DNA from: Clostridiales bacterium
GTDB lineage: Bacteria > Bacillota > Clostridia > Oscillospirales > Oscillospiraceae
Assembly: GCA_018374635.1 (NCBI GenBank)
Contig: JAHAEW010000075.1
Span: 1 to 16,525, forward strand
Length of the DNA: 16,525 nucleotides
Direction: 5' to 3'
How positions within the stretch are numbered: the stretch's first letter is position 1; each line of letters opens with the position of its first letter. A model generated the notes under the pieces. The model was not told the origin of the DNA. It made no database searches and worked only from the letters and a program-made list of their open reading frames with translations. The position numbers and the translations under genes are program-made. Below, in pieces: positions 1 to 6,304 of this stretch.

Positions 1-6
1 GGCATA

Positions 7-41
7 AAAAGATAGGGGGCCGACTTTCTTAGTTGGTCCCC
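7..41 (-). terminator. Intrinsic terminator of the first flavoprotein gene
   Basis: Positions 15-24 pair with 32-41 in an unbroken 10-bp stem (two G-U pairs on the plus strand, A-C mismatches on the minus strand) around a 7-nt loop. On the minus strand it is followed by a T-rich run (TATCTTTTT, positions 14 to 6). It lies about 95 nt past the stop of the minus-strand gene at 136-756 and would end that transcript. The plus-strand side is also fairly T-rich, so it may serve a gene to the left as well. Confidence 0.6.
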
Positions 42-135
42 TGTTCTCTTTTCACCACTCGCCCGTCTGCCTGTTCCGTCCTGCTGTTTCCTTATAGGAT
101 GCCGGCAAAACCGCAGGGGCCTTTTCCCCATCTGC

Positions 136-756
136 TCAGCGGATGAAGTTGGTCCGCGCCTCCCGCTCGGCAGCGGGAGGTTCCAGCCCCTGGGCCCGGC
201 CCAGCTCGATGCAGCGCAGCAGCCAGGCCATATTCCGCCCCAAATTCCGCATGGTCTGGAGCCCTTCCCGGTCTTGCAACACATCCTCCGGCTGTTTTCC
301 GTGGACCATGGGCCAGTAGGTGGAGGAGACCACCGGCATCTGGGAGATCGTGAAGTACTTGGTCAGCTGATCCAGCGAGGCCGTGGTGCCCGCCCGCCGG
401 GCCGAGACCACCGCCGCGGCGGGCTTGTGGGCAAAGCATGCTCCGGCGTAAAAGGCCCGGTCCAGAAAGCTGGTGAGCGCGCCGTTGGCCGAGGCATAGT
501 AGACCGGGGAACCGACGATCAGGCCGTCCGCCCACTCCATCTTCTCCAAAAAGGCGTTGACCCCTCCGCTGGGGAGAACACATCCCTTTCCGGCGGCACA
601 CCCGCCGCAGCCGGTGCAGCCGTGGATGGGCTGCGTCCCGATCCAGAAGATCTCGGTCTCCACGCCGCACTGCTCCAGCATATCGGCCGCCTCCCGCAGC
701 GCCGTATAAGTACACCCTTTCTCATGAGGGCTTCCATTCAGCAACAATACCTTCAT
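136..756 (-). CDS. Iron-sulfur flavoprotein / NAD(P)H-dependent FMN reductase family
   Basis: A 206-aa flavodoxin-fold protein. The N-terminus has the strand plus phosphate-binding loop expected for FMN (LLLNGSP, residues 4-10). The middle has GSPVYYASANG, typical of NADPH-dependent FMN reductases. Cys47, Cys50, Cys53 and Cys59 form C-x2-C-x2-C-x5-C, which fits the compact 4Fe-4S motif known from iron-sulfur flavoproteins (ISF). The likely role is cytoplasmic one- or two-electron transfer between reduced ferredoxin or NAD(P)H and an unknown acceptor; the substrate cannot be told from sequence. I chose ATG at 756 because AGGAGG lies 8 nt upstream and the conserved strand begins there. An in-frame ATG at 795 would add 13 non-conserved residues. 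It appears monocistronic. A second family member lies at 12448-13086. Confidence 0.85.
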   Translation of the reverse strand: MKVLLLNGSPHEKGCTYTALREAADMLEQCGVETEIFWIGTQPIHGCTGCGGCAAGKGCVLPSGGVNAFLEKMEWADGLIVGSPVYYASANGALTSFLDRAFYAGACFAHKPAAAVVSARRAGTTASLDQLTKYFTISQMPVVSSTYWPMVHGKQPEDVLQDREGLQTMRNLGRNMAWLLRCIELGRAQGLEPPAAEREARTNFIR

Positions 757-870
757 ATTCGCTTCCTCCTGTTCTGATGGGGCGTGGGATGGCATCCTCC
801 TCCGGCCCCCCTCCTACTATATATATGGAGGGAGCCGCGTTTGGACCACTCCCTCCCATTGGCTGGTTCC

Positions 871-900
871 ATTATACCATATTTTCGCGCTCCTGCACAA
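871..900 (-). promoter_or_regulatory. SigA-type promoter for the flavoprotein gene
   Basis: Read on the minus strand: TTGTGC (900-895), an 18-nt spacer, then TATAAT (876-871) preceded by TGG, giving an extended -10. It predicts a leader of about 105 nt before the ATG at 756. The leader contains a short CCCTCC/GGAGGG inverted repeat around 815-838. Confidence 0.6.
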
Positions 901-925
901 ATTCAATCCCGGAGGTATTCCACTT

Positions 926-1237
926 ATGCCCGATGATATTGTCACATCCATCCAAAAAATGCACCAGGGTCTGGTCACTTTCACCGCGGAGGAACTCCTC
1001 CAGATTTATGAGACTGCCCGCTCCACCGATTTGGAGGCCCTCCGCTCCGCCGCCCAGACGCTCTATCCGGACCGGAAAGACGACCAGGGCCTCCCCCCCA
1101 TCGCCGTCTGGGAGGGCGGCGGACGGGCCTTTCCCTATGGTCCCCACGGGGATTACCGCCGTCCCGCCTTTACCATCACCAGTCCCCTGTGCCGGATGCT
1201 GGGGATCATGGAGGACGGGTCCCCTCACTTCTATTGA
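926..1237 (+). CDS. Small hypothetical protein, 103 aa
   Basis: I do not recognise this protein. It begins at an ATG with GGAGG (911-915) 10 nt upstream. It has a helical, charged N-terminal half (about residues 1-50) and a Gly/Pro-rich C-terminal half with aromatic residues, ending HFY. There is no signal peptide or membrane segment. Codon choice resembles the neighbours, and the overlapping minus-strand frame has no convincing start, so this strand is preferred. It stands between the divergent flavoprotein gene and the csp promoter and shows no operon partner. It could be a lineage-specific protein; that the ORF is real is likely but not certain. Confidence 0.6.
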   Translation: MPDDIVTSIQKMHQGLVTFTAEELLQIYETARSTDLEALRSAAQTLYPDRKDDQGLPPIAVWEGGGRAFPYGPHGDYRRPAFTITSPLCRMLGIMEDGSPHFY

Positions 1238-1253
1238 TCCGGGTCCCTCAAAA

Positions 1254-1271
1254 AAGGAAAAACTTTTCCTT
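1254..1271. promoter_or_regulatory. Palindrome abutting the csp promoter -35
   Basis: AAGGAAAAACTTTTCCTT has two perfect 8-bp arms around a 2-nt centre. Its last two bases are the first two bases of the TTGACA -35 box. The position suits an operator. It could alternatively be a weak hairpin at the end of the upstream transcript, although it has no T-run of its own. Confidence 0.4.
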
Positions 1272-1298
1272 GACAAGTCCATCTCACCGTGCTATACT
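1270..1298 (+). promoter_or_regulatory. Consensus SigA promoter for csp and zinc-ribbon operon
   Basis: TTGACA (1270-1275), a 17-nt spacer and TATACT (1293-1298). Transcription should begin near 1305, leaving a leader of about 108 nt before the csp start codon. Such a strong promoter is typical of cold-shock genes. Confidence 0.85.
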
Positions 1299-1326
1299 AA
1301 ATAAGTATTCAAATGTAGTAATTGAT

Positions 1327-1378
1327 CGGTGCCTATGGAGTCAATTTTTCATTTTGACTTTATCGGCACCGTTTTTTT
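1327..1378 (+). terminator. Terminator/attenuator inside the csp leader
   Basis: Positions 1327-1333 (CGGTGCC) pair with 1365-1371 (GGCACCG). After one mismatch, 1335-1344 pair with 1354-1363, giving about 17 pairs with two G-U and a 9-nt loop. Seven Ts follow at once (1372-1378). It lies between the promoter (start about 1305) and the csp ATG (1413), so it should either attenuate csp transcription or release a leader RNA of roughly 70 nt. It is too far downstream of a strong promoter to be just the end of the 926-1237 gene. Confidence 0.8.
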
Positions 1379-1412
1379 GCTCAGTTATCCTGCTGGAAAG
1401 GAGGTATGTTCC

Positions 1413-1622
1413 ATGCAAGGTACTGTCAAATGGTTTAACGACGAGAAGGGCTTCGGCTTTCTCTCCAACGACGGCGGCGGGGAGGATGTGTTTGTGCATT
1501 TTTCCGCCATCCAGACCGAGGGCTTTAAGTCCCTGACCGAAGGTCAGAAAGTCACATTCGAGGTCGAGCGGGATCCACGGGATTCCAGCAAGCTGCGCGC
1601 GGCCCGCGTCTCCCTGGTGTAA
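1413..1622 (+). CDS. csp: Cold-shock domain protein (CspA family)
   Basis: A 69-aa single cold-shock domain, the normal family length. It has the TVKWFN start, RNP1 KGFGFL (residues 12-17) and RNP2 VFVHFS (residues 26-31). The protein folds as a five-stranded OB barrel, binds single-stranded RNA/DNA and acts as an RNA chaperone; some family members are known transcription antiterminators. ATG 1413 follows AAAGGAGGT at 8 nt. Upstream in-frame starts lie inside the leader terminator hairpin and are rejected. The zinc-ribbon gene follows after 58 nt with no terminator between, so the two are probably cotranscribed. The leader terminator suggests regulated readthrough. Confidence 0.97.
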   Translation: MQGTVKWFNDEKGFGFLSNDGGGEDVFVHFSAIQTEGFKSLTEGQKVTFEVERDPRDSSKLRAARVSLV

Positions 1623-1680
1623 GGGAAAGATCTTATACGAATCCCATTGAAAATTTTTATATTTAAAAGAGGTATGTTTT

Positions 1681-1959
1681 ATGTTCCAAGACAAGACGAT
1701 CGTTTGCAAGGATTGTGGCCAGGAGTTCACCTTTACCGCCGGTGAGCAGGAGTTTTTCGCTGAGCGCGGCTTCCAGAACGAGCCCCAGCGCTGCAAGTCC
1801 TGCCGTGATATCCGCAAGGGCGGCTCTGGCAGCCGGGACAGCCGTCCCGCCCGCCAGATGTATGATGCCGTCTGCGCTTCCTGCGGCGCCTCCTGCAAGG
1901 TGCCCTTCGAGCCCCGCAATGACCGCCCGGTCTACTGCAGCGATTGTTTCCGCCGCTGA
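1681..1959 (+). CDS. Zinc-ribbon protein with four CxxC pairs
   Basis: A 92-aa protein with cysteine pairs at C9/C12, C38/C41, C65/C68 and C86/C89, enough for two zinc ribbons. The first module (CKDCGQEF ... CKSCRD) matches the probable zinc-ribbon family found in many Firmicutes. A Ser/Arg/Gly linker (about residues 46-58) joins it to a second CASC ... CSDC module. It is likely a small nucleic-acid or protein-binding factor; the true target is unknown. The start is ATG 1681. Its initiation region (GAGGTATGTTTTATG) is almost identical to that of csp, 13 of 15 bases, and it is followed directly by a strong terminator. It is therefore the second gene of the csp operon. Confidence 0.88.
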   Translation: MFQDKTIVCKDCGQEFTFTAGEQEFFAERGFQNEPQRCKSCRDIRKGGSGSRDSRPARQMYDAVCASCGASCKVPFEPRNDRPVYCSDCFRR

Positions 1960-1965
1960 TCCCAG

Positions 1966-2003
1966 ATGCCGCGCACCCGAATCTCGGGTGTGCGGCATTT
2001 TTT
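1966..2003 (+). terminator. Terminator of the csp operon
   Basis: Arms 1966-1980 and 1984-1998 form a 15-bp stem with one G-U pair and a 3-nt loop (ATC), followed by TTTTTT. It begins 7 nt after the zinc-ribbon stop codon. Confidence 0.92.
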
Positions 2004-2106
2004 GTGAATGGTCTGTGTTTCCAATTCCCTGTATGCGGGATTGGAGATTCTTTTCACGGTTGCCAGCTCCCTGCTCTGGATATACTAGCGGTGAGGTGAT
2101 TTGATT

Positions 2107-2292
2107 ATGAGACCATCCTTTTCGCCGGACGCAGCTTTCCAAAGCTGTCTGCAATCCCATCCTTCCGCCGCACGCTTCTATCAGAATTGTTCTCCCCAGC
2201 AGAAGCAGGCCATCCTGAGCCAGCTCCATCAGCTCAGTACGCCCCAACAGGTGCGTTCCTTTGCGGCCCATCTGCCCAGCGCAGCACTCTAA
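2107..2292 (+). CDS. Small hypothetical protein, 61 aa
   Basis: Unrecognised. It is rich in Gln, Ser and Ala, with a central helical segment (QQKQAILSQLHQL, about residues 31-43) and no membrane or metal-binding motif beyond two isolated cysteines. ATG 2107 is preferred because GAGGTGA (2093-2099) sits 7 nt upstream. The in-frame TTG at 2101 would touch the ribosome site. A GC-rich hairpin follows the stop. A possible -10 (TATACT, 2081-2086) is so close that the transcript would be almost leaderless. The ORF may be real because the ribosome site is good and the segment is isolated between two terminator-like hairpins. Confidence 0.5.
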   Translation: MRPSFSPDAAFQSCLQSHPSAARFYQNCSPQQKQAILSQLHQLSTPQQVRSFAAHLPSAAL

Positions 2293-2309
2293 AGACTCCT
2301 CCCACAATC

Positions 2310-2339
2310 CCGCCCCGCGGACTCCGGTCCGCGGGGCGG
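2310..2339. terminator. GC-only hairpin after the 61-aa ORF
   Basis: A perfect 13-bp inverted repeat (2310-2322 with 2327-2339) around a TCCG loop, made almost only of G and C. There is no T-run after it on either strand, so it would be a non-classical terminator or an mRNA 3'-end stabiliser. Confidence 0.4.
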
Positions 2340-2357
2340 ATCGCTTGTCCCGGCATA

Positions 2358-2386
2358 TTGACTTTTCCTTTCCACACTCCTATAAT
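2358..2386 (+). promoter_or_regulatory. Promoter for the ABC exporter operon
   Basis: TTGACT (2358-2363), a 17-nt spacer and TATAAT (2381-2386). Start of transcription is expected near 2393, about 185 nt before the first ABC gene. The long leader holds the palindrome at 2402-2415 and an open but start-less frame (2418-2561). Confidence 0.8.
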
Positions 2387-2401
2387 CGTTCCATGACAAT
2401 A

Positions 2402-2415
2402 ATTGACATGTCAAT
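2402..2415. promoter_or_regulatory. Perfect 14-bp palindrome, probable operator of the ABC operon
   Basis: ATTGACATGTCAAT is a perfect palindrome lying about 10-23 nt downstream of the predicted transcription start. An extra TGACA half-site lies at 2394-2398. The size and position suit a dimeric repressor such as a MarR-type protein, which often controls drug exporters. No repressor gene is visible next to it, so the binding protein is inferred only. Confidence 0.55.
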
Positions 2416-2577
2416 AGCGGAATCATCCCCGCCCCCACCTGAGCAAGCTGGCAGACTGCTGCGAGGCGGGCCTTTCCGTTATCTGCCGCATCCCGGACAG
2501 TTTGGAGCGGGACAGATTTCTTACCCGCGCCTGCCGGAGCGTGGGCGGGCGTCTGTTATAACCAGAGGGGGAACCGC

Positions 2578-4323
2578 ATGAAGGATCTAAAGCATATTTT
2601 CTCTTACCTGAAACCCTACCGCCGGGATCTGTTCCTGGCCATTTTCCTTGTCTTTGTGGAGTGTGTCTTTGAGATGCTCATCCCGCTGCTCATGACTGAT
2701 ATGGTGGATGTGGGCGTGGCCCGCCGCAATATTCCCTTTCTCCTCCAGCAGGGAGGAAAAATGGTGCTCTGCGCCGGACTGGCTCTGGTGACCGGGCTGC
2801 TCTACGCCCGCTACGCCGCCCGGGCCGCCTACGGCTTCGGCGCGGAGCTGCGTCAGGCGGAGTACCGCCGGCTTCAGGACTATGCCTTCTCCAACCTGGA
2901 CCGCTTCTCCACTCCCTCCCTGGTCACCCGTATGACCACAGACGTCACCGTCATGCAGAACGCCGTCAACGCCGGACTGCGCCCCCTGGTCCGCAGCCCC
3001 GTGATGCTCTTCATGGGGATCGGCTTGGCCTTTTTCCTCAACCCGGGCCTTGCCCTGGTCTTTGTGCTCACCGCCCCGGTTCTGGGGATCATTCTGGCCC
3101 TCATTGTACACAAAGTCAGTCCCCTCTACCGCCGGCAGCAGCAGGCGGTGGACCATGTCAACGGCCGCCTGCAGGAGAGCTTCACCGCCATCCGGGCCAT
3201 CAAGGCCTTTGTCCGTGGAAACTATGAGACCGAACAGTTTTCCAAGGTCAACGACGAGCTGACCGGCGCCAGCCGGGACACCTTCCGCCACGCTGTGCTC
3301 AATCTGCCCGCTTTTCAGGCGGTGATGTACACCGCCATCGTGCTCATTCTCTGGCAGGGCGGGAAGCAGATGCTGGTGGGTGGCATGCTGGTGGGGGATC
3401 TGACCGCCTTTCTGAGCTATGTGCTGCAGGTAATGAACTCCCTGATGATGATCTCCAACGTGTTTCTCCTCCTCACCCGCTCCCTGGCCAGCGCCCGGCG
3501 CATCCGGGAGGTGCTGGAGGAGGTCCCCGCACTCACCGACGCCCCCGATCCGGTGGGGCCGGTCCCAAGCGGGGAGATCGATTTTGAGGATGTGTCCTTT
3601 CAGTATGTGCAGGGGGCGCAGACCTATGCCCTCTCCCACGTGAATCTTCACATCCCGGCGGGGGCCACAGTGGGTATTCTGGGCGGCACCGGAGCGGCCA
3701 AGACCACACTGGTCCAGCTCATTCCCCGCCTCTATGACGCCACCCTAGGCACCGTCCGGGTGGGCGGACACGATGTGCGGGACTATGACCTTGGTACGCT
3801 CCGGGACGCAGTGGGCATCGTTCTGCAAAAAAACGTCCTCTTTTCGGGCACCATCCGGGACAATCTGCGCTGGGGCGACCCGGATGCCGACGACGATACC
3901 CTCTGGCAGGCCTGCCGCATGGCCTGCGCGGACGAGTTCCTCTCCCGGATGCCCGACGGACTGGACACCGATCTGGGACAGGGCGGCGTCAATGTCTCGG
4001 GCGGGCAGAAGCAGCGCCTGTGCATTGCCCGCACCCTCCTCAAGCGGCCCAAGGTCCTGATTTTTGATGACTCCACCAGCGCGGTGGACACCGCCACTGA
4101 GGCCAGCATCCGCCGTGCTCTCTCCTCCCTCTCCGATGTGACCAAGATCATCATCGCCCAGCGCGTCACCTCCGTGATGCAGGCCGATCAGATCGTTCTC
4201 CTGGAGGACGGCAGAATCCATGCCGTGGGTACCCACGATCAGCTTTTGAGAAGCGATCCCATCTACCAGGAGATCTACGCTTCCCAGATGAAAGGAGGTC
4301 AGAACGATGGCCAAGCCCTTTAA
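2578..4323 (+). CDS. ABC exporter half-transporter with degenerate ATP site
   Basis: 581 aa. An N-terminal membrane domain (about 1-320; hydrophobic runs near 17-40, 60-85, 138-180, 243-300) is fused to an ATPase domain (about 333-581), as in the LmrCD/BmrCD/TM287-288 heterodimeric exporters. Walker A is GGTGAAKT (369-376), with Ala374 where most have Gly. The signature NVSGGQ (472-477) is intact. Walker B ends Asp497-Asp498, so the catalytic Glu is Asp. The switch residue is Gln528 instead of His. This is the known pattern of the subunit that supplies the non-hydrolysing site. AGAGGGGG precedes the ATG by 6 nt. The stop lies inside the next gene (17-nt overlap), so translation is coupled. 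Substrate unknown; multidrug or peptide export is a reasonable guess. Confidence 0.95.
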   Translation: MKDLKHIFSYLKPYRRDLFLAIFLVFVECVFEMLIPLLMTDMVDVGVARRNIPFLLQQGGKMVLCAGLALVTGLLYARYAARAAYGFGAELRQAEYRRLQDYAFSNLDRFSTPSLVTRMTTDVTVMQNAVNAGLRPLVRSPVMLFMGIGLAFFLNPGLALVFVLTAPVLGIILALIVHKVSPLYRRQQQAVDHVNGRLQESFTAIRAIKAFVRGNYETEQFSKVNDELTGASRDTFRHAVLNLPAFQAVMYTAIVLILWQGGKQMLVGGMLVGDLTAFLSYVLQVMNSLMMISNVFLLLTRSLASARRIREVLEEVPALTDAPDPVGPVPSGEIDFEDVSFQYVQGAQTYALSHVNLHIPAGATVGILGGTGAAKTTLVQLIPRLYDATLGTVRVGGHDVRDYDLGTLRDAVGIVLQKNVLFSGTIRDNLRWGDPDADDDTLWQACRMACADEFLSRMPDGLDTDLGQGGVNVSGGQKQRLCIARTLLKRPKVLIFDDSTSAVDTATEASIRRALSSLSDVTKIIIAQRVTSVMQADQIVLLEDGRIHAVGTHDQLLRSDPIYQEIYASQMKGGQNDGQAL

Positions 4324-6130
4324 CGGAAAGCGCCCCCAGGATCTGGGCCAGACCCTGCGCGCCTTCCTCTCCTATCTGGGCCGGCACCGGGTGCTGCTCG
4401 TCCTGGTGGGTATCCTGGCCGCGGTCAGCGCCTCCGCCAGCCTCCTGGGCACCTATATGATCAAGCCCATTGTCAACCAGGTCATGGAGGAGGGTGGTCT
4501 CTCCGGTCTGGCCGTGTGGGTGGCCATTGCCGCTGCCATCTATGCGGCAGGGGCCCTTTCCACGCTGGGCTACACCCAGATCATGGTCCGGGCGGCACAG
4601 AAGATCCTCAGCGACATCCGCCGGGATCTCTTCGCCCATCTTCAGACCCTTCCCCTGCGCTTTTTTGACAGCCAGCGCAAGGGAGATCTGATGAGCCTGT
4701 TCACGAATGATGTGGACACCATCTCCGATGCACTGAACAACAGCTTCGCCATGCTGATCCAGAGTTTTATCCAGGTCGTAGGCACGCTGACTCTCCTCTT
4801 TCTCCTCAACTGGCGCCTCTCCCTGATCGTGGCAGTGGGCTATGGCGGGATGTACCTCTATATCCGTTACAGCAGCCAACGGAGCAAATACGAGTTCAAA
4901 CGGCAGCAGGAATATCTGGGCGAGCTGGACGCCTACATCGAGGAGATGGTGGCCGGACAGAAGGTGGTCAAGGTCTTTCGGCATGAGCAGGCCAATCTCC
5001 AGGGATTTCTGGAGCGCAATGAAAATCTGCGCCAGGCAGGGACCAGCGCCCAGAGCTTTGCCGGCACCATGGTCCCTGCGGTGGTCAGCATCTCCTATAT
5101 CAACTATGCCGTCATCGCCGTTCTGGGCGGGATCATGGTGATCCTGGGCTGGTCGGACGTGGGCAGCCTGGCCAGCTATCTGGTCTTTGTCCGCCAGTCC
5201 GCCCTGCCCATCAACCAGTTTACCCAGCAGGGGAATTTCCTTCTGGCCGCCCTGGCCGGAGCTGAGCGCATCTTTGCCGTCATGAAGGAGGAGCCGGAGA
5301 CCGACCAGGGCTCCGTGGAGCTGGTCCGCACGGAAGAAGGCTCTTCCCAGTGGGCCTGGCGGGACCCGGCCCGGCCCGGTGCGCCCGACGTGCCCCTCCG
5401 GGGGGATGTGCGCTTTGAGCATGTGCAGTTTGGATACGAGGCCCGGCAGACCATCCTCCACGACCTCTCCCTCTACGCCAAGCCGGGCCAGAAGATCGCC
5501 TTTGTAGGCTCTACCGGCGCGGGCAAGACCACCATCACCAACCTCATCAACCGGTTTTATGAGGTGAGCGGAGGCACCATCACCTACGACGGGATCGATG
5601 TCAGGCGCATCCGCAAGGACCACCTGCGCCGCAGCCTGGGCATGGTTCTCCAGGACACCCACCTCTTCACCGGGACCATCGCGGATAACATCCGCTTCGG
5701 TAAGCTGGATGCCACCCGGGAGGAGATCGAACGGGCCGCTGTCATCGCCAACGCCGACTCCTTCATCCGCCGTCTCCCCCAGGGCTATGACACGCTGGTC
5801 ACCGGCGACGGCGCCAACCTCTCCCAGGGACAGCGGCAGCTTCTGGCCATTGCCCGGGCAGCGGTGGCCGATCCCCCGGTGCTCATTCTGGACGAGGCCA
5901 CCTCCTCCATCGACACCCGCACGGAATCCCTTATCGAGCAGGGGATGGACCGGCTCATGGAGGGCCGCACCGTCTTTGTCATTGCTCACCGCCTCTCCAC
6001 CGTGCGCAATGCCGACGCCATCCTGGTCCTGGAGCAGGGCCGGGTGGCAGAGCGGGGCAGCCATGCCGAACTGCTGGCCCAAAAGGGCGTCTACTATCAG
6101 CTCTATCACGGCATGTTCGAACTCTCCTGA
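4307..6130 (+). CDS. ABC exporter half-transporter with canonical ATP site
   Basis: 607 aa, partner of the preceding gene. A six-helix exporter membrane domain (about 1-335) is followed by an extended linker and a nucleotide-binding domain. Walker A GSTGAGKT (401-408), Walker B with catalytic Glu530 (Asp529-Glu530) and switch His561 are all intact, but the signature is the altered LSQGQ (505-509). Paired with the intact VSGGQ of the first subunit, this makes one active and one degenerate site, exactly the arrangement known for asymmetric heterodimeric exporters. ATG 4307 follows AAAGGAGGT at 7 nt, inside the 3' end of the first gene. A strong terminator follows. The dimer should sit in the cytoplasmic membrane and export an unknown hydrophobic compound. 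Confidence 0.95.
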   Translation: MAKPFNGKRPQDLGQTLRAFLSYLGRHRVLLVLVGILAAVSASASLLGTYMIKPIVNQVMEEGGLSGLAVWVAIAAAIYAAGALSTLGYTQIMVRAAQKILSDIRRDLFAHLQTLPLRFFDSQRKGDLMSLFTNDVDTISDALNNSFAMLIQSFIQVVGTLTLLFLLNWRLSLIVAVGYGGMYLYIRYSSQRSKYEFKRQQEYLGELDAYIEEMVAGQKVVKVFRHEQANLQGFLERNENLRQAGTSAQSFAGTMVPAVVSISYINYAVIAVLGGIMVILGWSDVGSLASYLVFVRQSALPINQFTQQGNFLLAALAGAERIFAVMKEEPETDQGSVELVRTEEGSSQWAWRDPARPGAPDVPLRGDVRFEHVQFGYEARQTILHDLSLYAKPGQKIAFVGSTGAGKTTITNLINRFYEVSGGTITYDGIDVRRIRKDHLRRSLGMVLQDTHLFTGTIADNIRFGKLDATREEIERAAVIANADSFIRRLPQGYDTLVTGDGANLSQGQRQLLAIARAAVADPPVLILDEATSSIDTRTESLIEQGMDRLMEGRTVFVIAHRLSTVRNADAILVLEQGRVAERGSHAELLAQKGVYYQLYHGMFELS

Positions 6131-6155
6131 GCCTTCCCCGCACACGGGGCAGTCT

Positions 6156-6198
6156 GGGGGCGGGGACCGGAATGGTCCCCGCCCCCTCTTCTTTTTCT
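6156..6198 (+). terminator. Terminator of the ABC operon
   Basis: Arms 6156-6168 and 6174-6186 form a perfect 13-bp GC-rich stem with loop GGAAT, followed by TCTTCTTTTTCT. It starts 26 nt after the second ABC stop codon. Confidence 0.9.
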
Positions 6199-6222
6199 GT
6201 GCGGAAATGCGTCCGCTTCCGC

Positions 6223-6251
6223 TTGTTTCTCCCGGCGCGGCATGGTATACT
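6223..6251 (+). promoter_or_regulatory. Promoter for uppP
   Basis: TTGTTT (6223-6228), a 17-nt spacer and TATACT (6246-6251) preceded by TGG, an extended -10. Start expected near 6258. Confidence 0.7.
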
Positions 6252-6258
6252 TGGCAGT

Positions 6259-6277
6259 TGACCGGGTTTCCCGGTCA
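6259..6277. promoter_or_regulatory. Inverted repeat at the uppP transcription start
   Basis: TGACCGGG (6259-6266) and CCCGGTCA (6270-6277) are perfect 8-bp arms around TTT. They occupy about +1 to +20 of the predicted transcript. It could be an operator or a 5'-end hairpin that stabilises the mRNA; nothing in the sequence decides between them. Confidence 0.45.
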
Positions 6278-6304
6278 GACCCCGTCATATGAAAGGAGCG
6301 TCCC

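Noticed and set aside
1329..1412. N-terminal extension of the cold-shock protein from an upstream ATG
   Set aside because: It lies inside the terminator hairpin and T-run; ATG 1413 has a perfect ribosome site and matches the family start.
2394..2581. 62-aa frame from ATG 2394 that overlaps the ABC start codon (ATGA)
   Set aside because: Its ATG coincides with the predicted transcription start, there is no ribosome site and the product is low-quality (Pro/Gly/Arg-rich).
4166..6145. Long minus-strand open frame of 659 codons
   Set aside because: It is the antisense shadow of the second ABC gene, whose plus-strand frame has all the ABC motifs.
6244..6257. Possible sigma-54 promoter before uppP (TGGTATACTTGGCA)
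   Set aside because: The GG and GC elements are 10 nt apart instead of 12, and the site is explained by the extended SigA -10.
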